Assembly (NCBI RefSeq): GCF_025628895.1 | Contig: NZ_JAOTJC010000016.1 | Span: 48,103-112,102 of the forward strand | From: Alteromonas salexigens | GTDB lineage: Bacteria > Pseudomonadota > Gammaproteobacteria > Enterobacterales > Alteromonadaceae | Direction of reading: 5' to 3' | Length of the DNA stretch: 64,000 nucleotides | Part shown: positions 1-8,598 of the stretch, in pieces | Numbering within the stretch: the stretch's first letter is position 1 | Layout: each line of letters opens with the position of its first letter | Notes under the pieces: model-generated | What the model saw: only the letters and a program-made list of their open reading frames with translations | Told to the model about the DNA's origin: nothing | Database searches by the model: none | Translations under genes and position numbers: made by a program

Positions 1-509
1 AACCGGTGTAATACTTGCTCATAGCGCGCTTCATCACCACTTTTGTACCCTTTGTGGGTAAGCCGGGCGACGCCACCGCGGTCAATCATCACTGTGGTAG
101 GCATGGCTGATACGTCATACAGTTCGCTGACGTCTCCCTGCGGGTCGTACAGCACCGGAAAGGATACGGCGATGTCCTGCAGCAACTTATCTGCTTTAAC
201 TGACTGATCGTCCACATTCACTGCATACACGGTTACGCCCATGTCGGCATAAGTCTGGTACAGGGCTTCAAATGCAGGCAGTTCTTCCCGGCATGGCCCG
301 CACCAAGAGGCCCAGAAATTTACAATAACGATATTGCCCCGCTCTTCACTTAAACGCAGGTTACCGCCGTCCCGGCTTTTTAAGGTGAAATCCGGTGCGG
401 GCAGCGGGCTATTAGCCACATCGGCGCGGGCGGCGGTGGCGGCAAGAGTGAGTAAGAGCAGGGTAAGCACACCCAGGACTGCAAAAGACAGTTGTGGTTT
501 GGTATTCAT
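1..509 (-). CDS. TlpA-family periplasmic thioredoxin-like protein (3' end outside window)
   Basis: The reading frame opens with ATG at 509 and runs off the left edge, so the C-terminus is missing; 169 codons are visible. An N-terminal hydrophobic stretch ending near AARAD (residue 30) is a signal peptide. The redox motif WASWCGPC places the CxxC at residues 70-73, and a later AMPTT supplies the conserved cis-proline. TlpA/ResA proteins reduce periplasmic disulfides, often to keep apo-cytochrome c thiols reduced for haem attachment. It is the last visible gene of a leftward cluster that begins with a haem-binding lipoprotein, which fits that role (inference). Family is sure; the substrate is unknown. 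Confidence 0.9.
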   Translation of the reverse strand, partial: MNTKPQLSFAVLGVLTLLLLTLAATAARADVANSPLPAPDFTLKSRDGGNLRLSEERGNIVIVNFWASWCGPCREELPAFEALYQTYADMGVTVYAVNVDDQSVKADKLLQDIAVSFPVLYDPQGDVSELYDVSAMPTTVMIDRGGVARLTHKGYKSGDEARYEQVLHR

Positions 510-523
510 GGCCGTTCCTCAGG

Positions 524-1150
524 TTAGAAAAACACGCTGGCAGCCAGCGTATACTGTAGATTGTGGGTATCTTTTTGCTCGCCGGTGAGCTCTGTGCTGA
601 AAATACGGTCACGCACATCCAGCCGCAGCGCTATCCGGTCGGTAAGCAGCACTCGGTAGCCCGTGCCCAGGCTGAGCGTGAAGCGGTTATCACCGGCAAA
701 ATCGGTACTGCCACCGCCTATCTGCACGTAGAAGTCGGTGTTGAAGGTAGTGCCATCGGTAAAGAAGATCTCACCGTTGAGGTTGTAGCCAACAGCCAGG
801 TCGTAATACTGGTAGTCCCGCTCATCCTCGGTTAACAGTGGCGCGCCGCCTGATAACACCTCAAAACTGGTTTCCCCGGCCTCAGCGACCCCGCCCTGCG
901 CTTCCAGGTACAGGTTCTCGGTAATGTGATAGCTCAGGGTCAGGCCGTACACGGCACCTGAAGAAAAGTCCTCAATACTGACTTGCCCCACAAACGCGCC
1001 AAATTCAATATTGTTATGGTTAATGTCGCTGTCACTGACCACATCAGGTGACGCTAACGTGTCATTGGATTGCGCTAGCGCGGGGGCAGCACTAAGCGCC
1101 CCTAACAGTGCCCCGCATCCTAGAAAAATACTGAAAAGCCGAGTTGCCAA
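524..1150 (-). CDS. Outer-membrane beta-barrel protein (208 aa)
   Basis: A signal peptide ends at about APALAQ (residue 27). The mature part has alternating polar and aromatic/aliphatic strands (YGLTLSYHITENLYLEAQGG, then DLAVGYNLN and FTLSLGTGYRVL) and finishes in VFF, the C-terminal aromatic typical of Bam-inserted barrels. The length suits an eight-stranded OmpA/OmpW-like barrel. The first 31 bases overlap the end of the preceding gene, so the two are translationally linked. That gene is also a barrel with the same final VFF, suggesting duplication or joint function. Ligand and role are not evident. Confidence 0.82.
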   Translation of the reverse strand: MATRLFSIFLGCGALLGALSAAPALAQSNDTLASPDVVSDSDINHNNIEFGAFVGQVSIEDFSSGAVYGLTLSYHITENLYLEAQGGVAEAGETSFEVLSGGAPLLTEDERDYQYYDLAVGYNLNGEIFFTDGTTFNTDFYVQIGGGSTDFAGDNRFTLSLGTGYRVLLTDRIALRLDVRDRIFSTELTGEQKDTHNLQYTLAASVFF

Positions 1151-1851
1151 TGGTTTAACTCCTCTAGATCATCGCGCTCAGTGAGCGCTGTCAGGCGCCT
1201 GTATTCAAGACGCATGGAAAATTGTTTTACCAGGTAAAGGCGTGCGCCAATACCTACCTCCAGTAAATCATTGGTGCGGCTTTCCGCCCCACTCTGTACC
1301 AGTGTGGCCGTCGGCGTAGTCTGGATCTGCCCTGCCCCCAGTGACCAGTAAGGCGACACGCGCCAGTCAGGAAATGGTGTATGCTGGAGCCTGACCAGCC
1401 ACAGCCGGTTTTCTGAAAAATCGCCGAGCGCCTGAGAAACCCCTGCTTCTGCCGCGATATTTGCGGTCATCATCCAGGCCGCACTCACCGACAGGGCGTT
1501 GGTGTTTTCGAGTCGTCCGGCACTGACGGTGACTTCGAACCGGCGCTCCTGAAAGCTGTCAAAATCGGCCTCGGCGATAACAAATGTATTGTCCTGGCTG
1601 ACGATAGTCCGGCTTAATTCTGATGCAGAGACCCATCCCTGAATACCGCGGGCGGTCTCGATTTTGTACCAGCCGGTATGCGCCGCCAGCACGCTAATTC
1701 GCTCGCCCTTTTCAATGGCATGAAATACCGGGTATTCCGAGGCAGGCCCGGTGTGCACATCCGCGTAGGGCTCTACCACGGTGACGCTGACCGGCGCAGC
1801 CAAGGCAGTAGCACTCAGCAGGATAAGCAAACAGGCAAGGATCAGTTTCAC
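1120..1851 (-). CDS. SH3b-domain outer-membrane beta-barrel protein (243 aa)
   Basis: Signal peptide of about 18 residues (cleavage near ALAAP). Residues about 20-85 form a bacterial SH3 domain, with the signature ADVHTGPASEYPVFHAIEKG, then GWYKIE and GWVSASEL; such domains bind peptidoglycan or peptides. The remainder is a beta-barrel ending in FSVFF. SH3b plus barrel suggests an outer-membrane protein that contacts the cell wall. It lies three bases after the stop of the HzsA-related lipoprotein gene and overlaps the next barrel gene by 31 bases, so these genes form one operon. Function is inferred only at the level of location. Confidence 0.82.
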   Translation of the reverse strand: MKLILACLLILLSATALAAPVSVTVVEPYADVHTGPASEYPVFHAIEKGERISVLAAHTGWYKIETARGIQGWVSASELSRTIVSQDNTFVIAEADFDSFQERRFEVTVSAGRLENTNALSVSAAWMMTANIAAEAGVSQALGDFSENRLWLVRLQHTPFPDWRVSPYWSLGAGQIQTTPTATLVQSGAESRTNDLLEVGIGARLYLVKQFSMRLEYRRLTALTERDDLEELNHWQLGFSVFF

Positions 1852-1854
1852 AAC

Positions 1855-4575
1855 TTACTCCTGCACCGAGTCAAACGGGTTGTTGTAATACTGGCCACCC
1901 ACATCCAGCCACTCTGCCAGCAGTTTGAGCTCCGCCGCAGACATCCAGCCAGCATGGGTACCCGACTCCAGCGCGTTAAATAAGGCCGCACTTTGAGAGG
2001 CGCTTCCGGCACGGGCCACGGCGGGGACAGGCACCGGTTCGGTAACCGGAATTGGATTGCCTTCTGCATCCAGAATAAGCTCGCCATCCTCATCCCGCTC
2101 GAACACAATATCGCCATTATCGTCGCGCACAGTTTCGCGAACATCACGGAGGACGCCTTCCACCACTTCCTGCGCGTTGTCGTTGAACAACAGTTCCCGG
2201 TAACCGGTAAGGTGTTCCGGGTTGTCGGTTGAGGGGGCGTCTGACAAATCCAGTTGCGCGGCAGGCACCTGTGCATCGCCGTTAGCATCAACCGGGGCAT
2301 GGCACGCCACGCAGGTGTGCACCGCGAGCACATTGTCATCGTCGTCTAGCTGCTCCCGTGGCTGGGTAAAGAGTGGCTGAATATGGGTGGGATAATTAAT
2401 TACGCTGCGACAGGTGGGTGTCCAGGTTTGGGCACAGCTTTGCGTGACCGGCAGCGCCGTGTTGAGTTCGGCGTAACTTATAGAAAAGTCGGCAGCAGGC
2501 GTGGTCACCGCCGGGTCGCTCCAGACATCGGTGAACTGCATATCCGCACTAGCGGGTTGCGCGCCCAGCACGCGCCGGCGGGTTTGTGCCATGGTGTCGC
2601 CCAGGTCGGTAAAGAGGGCGGGATTGGCACCCGGGAACGCACCGCCCGTGGTGGCTGCGCCGGCGTTTATTGACGGGTATTCCGCGTCCGGCCGACCATG
2701 CGGTACCGTGCTGTCAGAGGTGTGACATCCATGACAGGTCTTCACTTCGCCAGGCGCCACCTGCAGCCAGTTATCATGCCGTGGCAACACCCGTTTGCCT
2801 CGGGAGTCCGTGAGGCTGAAAGCCAGTGGGATATTAGCGGGTACATCCACCATCACCGAGCCGTCAGGCTCTAATTCGGCATAACCGATAATTTCCCGCA
2901 TTCCCAGCCTGCGATTTGGCCCGAAAGCGTCGTTATCGAGTTCCAGTACATCTTCGTCAGGCTGAGAGACGCCTTTCTCAATGCGGATGAACCGCACGGG
3001 GCGCATATCCGGCGCAGTCAGTGCAGGATTAGCCAGGGTCGCCAGCCCCGCCGGGCTGGTATCTTCGCCGCCCATGTCATACACGCTTCGAATATGCAGC
3101 GTTCCGCGCTGGGCGTCTGCCAGCTGTGCATCGTACTCAGCAGGCCCGGCATAGCTGTCCGGAAACGGACGCGTTTCCATTGATACAAATTCGGTATACG
3201 CGACGCCTTCGACTGGCGGCACCACGACCTGCTGGGTGCCGCTGTCGGGCTGGTACATCCACAAACCATACAGCGCCGGTGCAGGTTCAACGTTCTCCTC
3301 AGCAAGACGTTCAGGGGTGCAGGGAAGCACCGGGCGTTCACTGCCGTCAGTGGGGGCTTCGCCGTATACCCGGCACTGACTCCAGGAAAAAAGCTGGCGA
3401 CCGCTGCCATCCCATAACGGATAAACCGAGGCCACATAACCACCGGGCGAGATCGCCACGGCAGTATCGATACTCTCGAACAACGCTGGCGTCTGGGCGG
3501 GGCCCGATAAACTTTCAGCGTCGGCCACCGGCGTAAAGGTATCAACGTAGTCGGTGGTATTCAGCAGTGCGTAGTTCCCCCCCAGCGTTGCACGCTGATA
3601 CGGCCGCGCCGAAACCAGGATCTGGCCGTCTGGCGTTATGCGGCTGCCCACAAAGTGTTGTTCGCCGTCGCCATCCATATGGCTATGCCGGCCGTAAACA
3701 ATCGCCAGTCCGCTACCGTCCGGATTAACCCGGTACAGGTGCATGCCCCTGTCACCGCCAGCCTGATCCCATCGGGTAAACAATATGCTGCCGTCTGGCT
3801 GCACCTGGGGGTCCAGATCATGGCTTTGATTAAAGGATATTTGCTGAATGTCGGCGCCGTTAGCATCCATAATGTGTAACACTGACGCATGCGTTCGGCG
3901 ACTCTCATCCAGCCCGGCATATTGGGGTTTGCCTTCATCCAGCAGGATGGCCTGGTTGGTACGCTGACGGGTTGAGCTGAATACAATGCGGCCATCCGGA
4001 AGGTAGGTAGGCGCGGTGTCCTGTCCGGCTTCAGCCACGATATCTGACGCAATGATCCGGCGTAAATCGTCATTAATGCGATCGTATTCCCAGATATTCC
4101 ACGTGGGTTGCTCGCTTTCATCGGCGTTTTCCAGTGCTGGGGCGCGCATGGCGAAAATCAGGCGCGTGCCATCATAGGATACATCAATATCTTTTACGTC
4201 GTATTGGGGCCGGGTCTCGGCGGTAAGTTCGCTGCTGACCTCACCATCTACAAACGCCCGGTCGGTAATATTCACTGCCGGCGCGCTGGCGACGGCCCGT
4301 GACTTAATAAATAACGCGGCTCCGGGTATGAATTGCGCAGGCTCCCGCAAATCCAGGGTAACCGGCGCACTGTTTTCATCCACTGGGATACTGCGCTCGA
4401 TAAACGCCACTGGGATATCTACCACCACCGGGTCTGGCTCATCACTGGCGGTAGTCACCACCGACTCTCCACAGCCGACAAGGCTCATCAATAAAACCAC
4501 CAGGCAGCCCCAGCCCGAAAGAACTGTTAACCGGCGATGAATACGATGCTGTGAAAAAAGTAATAGGGTCGTCAT
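1855..4575 (-). CDS. HzsA-related di-haem lipoprotein with TolB/PD40-like propeller
   Basis: The frame is open from 4644, but the ATG at 4575 gives a proper lipoprotein signal peptide (LLMSLVGC, lipobox cysteine), so I place the start there (906 aa). The N-terminal half has WD40/TolB-like blades, for example YDGTRLIFAMR, PDGRIVFSSTR and PDGSILFTRWD. Two CxxCH haem sites follow: CHGCH near residue 613 and CVACH near residue 755. The C-terminus (LLAEWLDVGGQYYNNPF) matches the closing segment of HzsA-related proteins. The haem-coordinating residues of true hydrazine synthase cannot be judged by eye, so a hydrazine role is not claimed. It is first in a leftward operon with two barrels and TlpA, divergent from three more exported redox-type genes. 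Confidence 0.75.
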   Translation of the reverse strand: MTTLLLFSQHRIHRRLTVLSGWGCLVVLLMSLVGCGESVVTTASDEPDPVVVDIPVAFIERSIPVDENSAPVTLDLREPAQFIPGAALFIKSRAVASAPAVNITDRAFVDGEVSSELTAETRPQYDVKDIDVSYDGTRLIFAMRAPALENADESEQPTWNIWEYDRINDDLRRIIASDIVAEAGQDTAPTYLPDGRIVFSSTRQRTNQAILLDEGKPQYAGLDESRRTHASVLHIMDANGADIQQISFNQSHDLDPQVQPDGSILFTRWDQAGGDRGMHLYRVNPDGSGLAIVYGRHSHMDGDGEQHFVGSRITPDGQILVSARPYQRATLGGNYALLNTTDYVDTFTPVADAESLSGPAQTPALFESIDTAVAISPGGYVASVYPLWDGSGRQLFSWSQCRVYGEAPTDGSERPVLPCTPERLAEENVEPAPALYGLWMYQPDSGTQQVVVPPVEGVAYTEFVSMETRPFPDSYAGPAEYDAQLADAQRGTLHIRSVYDMGGEDTSPAGLATLANPALTAPDMRPVRFIRIEKGVSQPDEDVLELDNDAFGPNRRLGMREIIGYAELEPDGSVMVDVPANIPLAFSLTDSRGKRVLPRHDNWLQVAPGEVKTCHGCHTSDSTVPHGRPDAEYPSINAGAATTGGAFPGANPALFTDLGDTMAQTRRRVLGAQPASADMQFTDVWSDPAVTTPAADFSISYAELNTALPVTQSCAQTWTPTCRSVINYPTHIQPLFTQPREQLDDDDNVLAVHTCVACHAPVDANGDAQVPAAQLDLSDAPSTDNPEHLTGYRELLFNDNAQEVVEGVLRDVRETVRDDNGDIVFERDEDGELILDAEGNPIPVTEPVPVPAVARAGSASQSAALFNALESGTHAGWMSAAELKLLAEWLDVGGQYYNNPFDSVQE

Positions 4576-4877
4576 TGGGTATACTGCGCTCCAGACTGCT
4601 CGTTTAAGGATTTCACTGAAGCTGGCAGTCCACAATGACGGCATTCATAAATGGGAATGCCATTTAATACGTTTCCCATCACATAGCCATGAACCTATAT
4701 ATATAACCTGCGCGAAAGCCTTAAAATTAAAGCGCAGTAGCAAGATGCGATTTATTTTATATGTCCGCCAGTTCACTTCAGCTATGAGAAATCATACGTA
4801 AAGGCACACAGCGCTATTTATCATTCGGTGGCCGACTGCTTTGATTGCGCCATAGCAATCCTTACAGGAGCAATATT
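4576..4877. promoter_or_regulatory. Divergent intergenic region between the two arms of the cytochrome locus
   Basis: About 300 bases separate the leftward HzsA-related gene from the rightward cytochrome gene. The middle is AT-rich (for example TATATATATAACC near 4696-4711) and must contain both promoters. I could not pick convincing -35/-10 pairs. The right-hand gene has a Shine-Dalgarno AGGAG shortly before GTG at 4878, which decides that start over the in-frame TTG at 4845. Confidence 0.35.
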
Positions 4878-6116
4878 GTGTTTGGTGACTCTTCCACTGG
4901 CGCTGCGCGCTCGCCCGGCTGGTGGCCGGTGATACTTTTCGTCGTTATCGGTTTGCTGCTCACCTTGCCTGTCTCAGCAGGCTCTCGCGAGCAGGCGGCC
5001 CGCATGCACGACCGGCTTGCAGGTGTGCCTGCCCCAGCCGATACGCTGGACACCATGGCCGCTCTCATTGACGCCGGCGACGATCACGCTGCCGCCATGC
5101 TGGCAATGGAGCACCCGGCTTTTTACAATGTCACGCTGAAACATTGGGTAACCCCCTGGACCAACGAAGCCTTTAGTATTTACGCCCCGCTGAATGATTA
5201 CACCGCCACGGTTATCGGCATGATCCGGGATGACCTGGATTTTCGTGGTGTGCTCAGCGCTGACATTTTGTATGTGGGCGACCCGGGCCTGGGTCTGCCG
5301 CCCTATCAGACAGATGACAACGCGCATTATATTGCGTTAGAAGACAATGTTATTGACCTGCAGTCTGGCCTTATCCGCACCAGTCAGTCTGCCCAGACCG
5401 GCTTACCGGCAGAGGCGGCGGCCGGTGTGATGACCACCCGGGCTGCCGCTAAAGCATTTTTTAAAGACGGCACTAACCGCGCCATGTTTCGCTTCACCCT
5501 GATTAATCACTTATGCACCGACCTCGAAGGGGTAGCAGACATTACCCGCTCACCTGCCCGCATTCGTCAGGATGTAAGCCGCAGTCCCGGCGGCGATAGC
5601 CGGCTGTTTCATAACAACTGCGTTGGCTGTCATGCCGGTATGGACCCGTTGGCGCAGGCGTTTGCTTATTACAACTATACCTACGACGCCGACGCTGATC
5701 CGGAAGGCGAGCGCGGCGCGCTGCAGTACAACCGCCCCGGCACCACAGACCCACAAACCGGACTGCGGGTGCAGGCCAAATACTGGATAAACAATAACAA
5801 CTTTGTGCACGGGTTTATTACTGAAGATGATGGTTGGGAAAACTTCTGGCGTGAAGGACCTAACCTCCATCTGGGCTGGGATCCCGCCCTGCCCGGTCAG
5901 GGCCATGGCGCTAAATCACTGGGCGAGGAGCTGGCCAACAGCGACAAGTTTTCCCGTTGCCAGGTTACCAAGGTATTTCGTGAGGTATGTTTACGCCCGC
6001 CGCAGGACGCCCAGGATCGCAACGAAATAGATGCCATGACAGCCAGCTTTGCCGCCAATGGCTATCGCATGAAGCCCGTTTTCGCCAACGCAGCCAGTTA
6101 CTGTAAGGGAGACTAA
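4878..6116 (+). CDS. Exported mono-haem c-type cytochrome, DUF1585/DUF1588-like (412 aa)
   Basis: GTG at 4878 is preceded by AGGAG at suitable spacing; the longer frame from TTG 4845 lacks one. A transmembrane or signal segment follows (residues about 14-33, ending VSAG). There is one haem site, CVGCH at residues 248-252, followed by AGMDPLAQAF. This recalls the CxxCH-xMDPLxxAxE signature of the DUF1585/DUF1588 cytochrome-like domains common in Planctomycetes and marine bacteria (recall, not a search). Five further cysteines may form disulfides. Its stop overlaps the next start (TAATG), so it is co-translated with the LamG lipoprotein. Periplasmic electron transfer is likely; the substrate is unknown. 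Confidence 0.72.
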   Translation: MFGDSSTGAARSPGWWPVILFVVIGLLLTLPVSAGSREQAARMHDRLAGVPAPADTLDTMAALIDAGDDHAAAMLAMEHPAFYNVTLKHWVTPWTNEAFSIYAPLNDYTATVIGMIRDDLDFRGVLSADILYVGDPGLGLPPYQTDDNAHYIALEDNVIDLQSGLIRTSQSAQTGLPAEAAAGVMTTRAAAKAFFKDGTNRAMFRFTLINHLCTDLEGVADITRSPARIRQDVSRSPGGDSRLFHNNCVGCHAGMDPLAQAFAYYNYTYDADADPEGERGALQYNRPGTTDPQTGLRVQAKYWINNNNFVHGFITEDDGWENFWREGPNLHLGWDPALPGQGHGAKSLGEELANSDKFSRCQVTKVFREVCLRPPQDAQDRNEIDAMTASFAANGYRMKPVFANAASYCKGD

Positions 6117-8590
6117 TGATGCCACACCCTACTTTTCCCGCTGCTCCGGTTTTACTGTTTATTACTGCCACATTATTGAGTGCATGTGGCGGCAGGGAAA
6201 CTCAGGTTACTGAAAACCCGCTGCCCCCGCCGGCAGAGCAACCGGTGGTTAATTACACCGGACCTGCACCCGGCAGTGATGACGTCCGTTATTTCAAAGA
6301 GGCACTGTGGGATAATGTGGCGACAAACGATCGCTGCGGAAGCTGTCATGTGCAGGGGCAGCAATCTCCCACCTTCGCGCGCAACGATGATATTCATCAG
6401 GCTTACACTGCCAGCAGTGGACTGGTCAATCTGACCCGCCCGGCAGAGTCGGTTCTGGTTACCAAAGTGGCCGGTGGCCACAATTGCTGGCTGGCCAGCG
6501 ACAGTGCCTGTGAGGACATCATGACTACCTGGGTGGAAAACTGGGCGAGCATGGCCGACGCCGAAGCCCAGCCTACCCGCATTGAACTGACAGCGCCCCC
6601 CTCCCGCTCGCCGGGCAGCACCAAAAACTTCCCGGATGATCCGGCGCTTTTTGCCAGTCATGTGCATCCGCTTCTGACCACGTATTGCGCGGGCTGCCAC
6701 ACCAGCAGTGCCAGCGTGCCTATTGCGCCCTTCTTCGCCTCCGGTGATGTAGCCGAAGCCTACGAGGCTGCGAAAGACCGCCTAAACCTAGACGCGCCAG
6801 CCGATTCCCGGCTGGTTGTGCGGGTTCGGGATCAGTTTCATAACTGTTGGAGCGACTGTCAGACAGACGGCGCCATGCTGGCCGACGCCATTCAGACCAT
6901 GGCTGCAGGTATCCCGCTGACTGAACTCTCCGGGGACTGGGTGTATTCCGATGCACTCGGGCTGTTCGAGGGGGTACTGGCAAGCGGTGGCGGCCGGTTT
7001 GATGCCAATGTCATCGCCAAGTGGGAGTTTAAAACCGGCAGTGGCAACCAGGCCTTCGATACCAGTGGTGTGGATCCGGCCCTGGACCTGACACTAAGCG
7101 GTGAGTACAGCTGGGTAGGCGGCTACGGCATACAGTTCGGTAACGGTAAGGCACAAGGCAGTACCACCCACTCCCAGAAACTATATAACCTGCTGGTAGG
7201 CAGCGGGGAATTCGCCCTTGAAGCCTGGGTAGCACCGGCCAATGTGACCCAGGAAGGCCCTGCCCGCATTATCAGTTACTCCGGTGGCCGTGACCGCCGT
7301 AACTTCACGCTGGGACAGCAGCTTTATAACTACACCATGCAGCTGCGTACCGATAACACCGATGTTAGCGGCGACCCCATGCTGGTGACCGACGATGATG
7401 CCGAAGTATTGCAGGCCGCGCTTCAGCATGTAGTGGTGAATTTCAGTGCCGACGGCGGCCGTCAGCTTTATGTGAACGGTCAATACACCGGTGATTCAGA
7501 CGAGGTGGAACCCGGCAACCTGCTTGACTGGGATGACAGCTTTGCGTTCGTGCTTGGTAACGAGGTATCCGGCGACCGCCCGTGGGCCGGGACCCTGCGG
7601 ATGGTGGCAGTGCATAACCGCCCTCTCAGCGAGGAGGCCATTGCCAGCAATTTCGACGCCGGTGTAGGTCAGCAGTATTTGTTATTATTTGGCATCAGCC
7701 ACCTGACGGACGTGCCTACCAGCTATGTGATGTTCGAAGTCAGCCAATACGACAGTTACAGCTATTTATTCAGCGAACCCCGGTTCATCTCACTGCAAAC
7801 CGGCGTGGACATTGAAGGCCTGACAGTGGAAGGCATGCGCATTGGCATTAATGGCCGGGAGTCGTTTGCCGGACAGGTTTTCAGCCCGCTGCAGGCGGTG
7901 CTGAGTAATGCTGACTATACCGCTGAGCAGGGCGCGCTGTTATCCCGCCAGGGTACCATCGTGCCGGTAGAGAAAGGCCCTGAAAACGACGAGTTTTTCC
8001 TGACCTTCGACCGGCTTGGCGATGCTGAGCATGTGCGCGTTAGCGCCACACCGCCCGCCTCGGCAGCGCCGCAGGATCTCCCCGCGCACAGTGACATTGG
8101 GGTGCGTCACTTCGCCGAAATAAACGCCAGTATGGCTCAACTTACCGGTGTGGCTGCCAGTACGAGCGCTGTGAATGACACCTTCCGAAATCTGCAGCAA
8201 CAACTGCCGTCAGTCACCGACATCGAAAGCTACGTGGCTGCTAATCAGATGGCCGTCACCCAGCTTGCGATACGCTACTGCGACACTCTGATTGAGAATG
8301 GCAGCTTGCGAAGTGCATTCTTCCCAGACTTTGACTTTAACGAACCCGCCTCCACCGCGTTTGCTGGAAATGCCAGCGCTGACATCATAACGCCGCTGCT
8401 GGATAACATGCTAAGTGCATCAGTCACAACCCAGGCAGACCGTCAGGAGGTGGCCAACGAAATCGACAGCCTGATAACCCGGCTTGCCCAGTGTAACGGG
8501 ACCACCAGTTGCGATACCGGCTACACCCGAACCATTGCCAAAGCCAGTTGTGCCGCCGTACTTGGCAGCGCTGTCATGCTGATACAATAG
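6116..8590 (+). CDS. Di-haem lipoprotein with LamG-type domain (824 aa)
   Basis: The lipoprotein signal peptide ends at LLSAC (cysteine 24). Two CxxCH haem sites lie at residues 74-78 (CGSCH) and 191-195 (CAGCH), each followed by a HNCW motif and further cysteines. This suggests two repeated cytochrome modules of about 115 residues. Residues about 280-510 look like a concanavalin/LamG jellyroll (FALEAWVAP, QLYVNGQYTGDSDE, AGTLRMVAVHNRPLSEEAI), which usually binds glycans or proteins. The C-terminal 300 residues are unassigned. Start overlaps the upstream stop by one base, and the DUF1501 gene follows after eight bases, so the three form one operon. Cytochrome plus LamG plus DUF1501 is a familiar grouping in Planctomycetes, less so here. 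Confidence 0.75.
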   Translation: MMPHPTFPAAPVLLFITATLLSACGGRETQVTENPLPPPAEQPVVNYTGPAPGSDDVRYFKEALWDNVATNDRCGSCHVQGQQSPTFARNDDIHQAYTASSGLVNLTRPAESVLVTKVAGGHNCWLASDSACEDIMTTWVENWASMADAEAQPTRIELTAPPSRSPGSTKNFPDDPALFASHVHPLLTTYCAGCHTSSASVPIAPFFASGDVAEAYEAAKDRLNLDAPADSRLVVRVRDQFHNCWSDCQTDGAMLADAIQTMAAGIPLTELSGDWVYSDALGLFEGVLASGGGRFDANVIAKWEFKTGSGNQAFDTSGVDPALDLTLSGEYSWVGGYGIQFGNGKAQGSTTHSQKLYNLLVGSGEFALEAWVAPANVTQEGPARIISYSGGRDRRNFTLGQQLYNYTMQLRTDNTDVSGDPMLVTDDDAEVLQAALQHVVVNFSADGGRQLYVNGQYTGDSDEVEPGNLLDWDDSFAFVLGNEVSGDRPWAGTLRMVAVHNRPLSEEAIASNFDAGVGQQYLLLFGISHLTDVPTSYVMFEVSQYDSYSYLFSEPRFISLQTGVDIEGLTVEGMRIGINGRESFAGQVFSPLQAVLSNADYTAEQGALLSRQGTIVPVEKGPENDEFFLTFDRLGDAEHVRVSATPPASAAPQDLPAHSDIGVRHFAEINASMAQLTGVAASTSAVNDTFRNLQQQLPSVTDIESYVAANQMAVTQLAIRYCDTLIENGSLRSAFFPDFDFNEPASTAFAGNASADIITPLLDNMLSASVTTQADRQEVANEIDSLITRLAQCNGTTSCDTGYTRTIAKASCAAVLGSAVMLIQ

Positions 8591-8598
8591 GAGTGACC

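Noticed and set aside
1848..2339. 163-codon frame on the minus strand overlapping the HzsA-related gene
   Set aside because: It runs antiphase within a well-supported 906-aa gene and has arginine/tryptophan-rich, low-complexity composition typical of shadow frames.
1855..4575. True hydrazine synthase (anammox)
   Set aside because: Only family-level similarity is visible; no HzsB/HzsC partners or other anammox genes are present.
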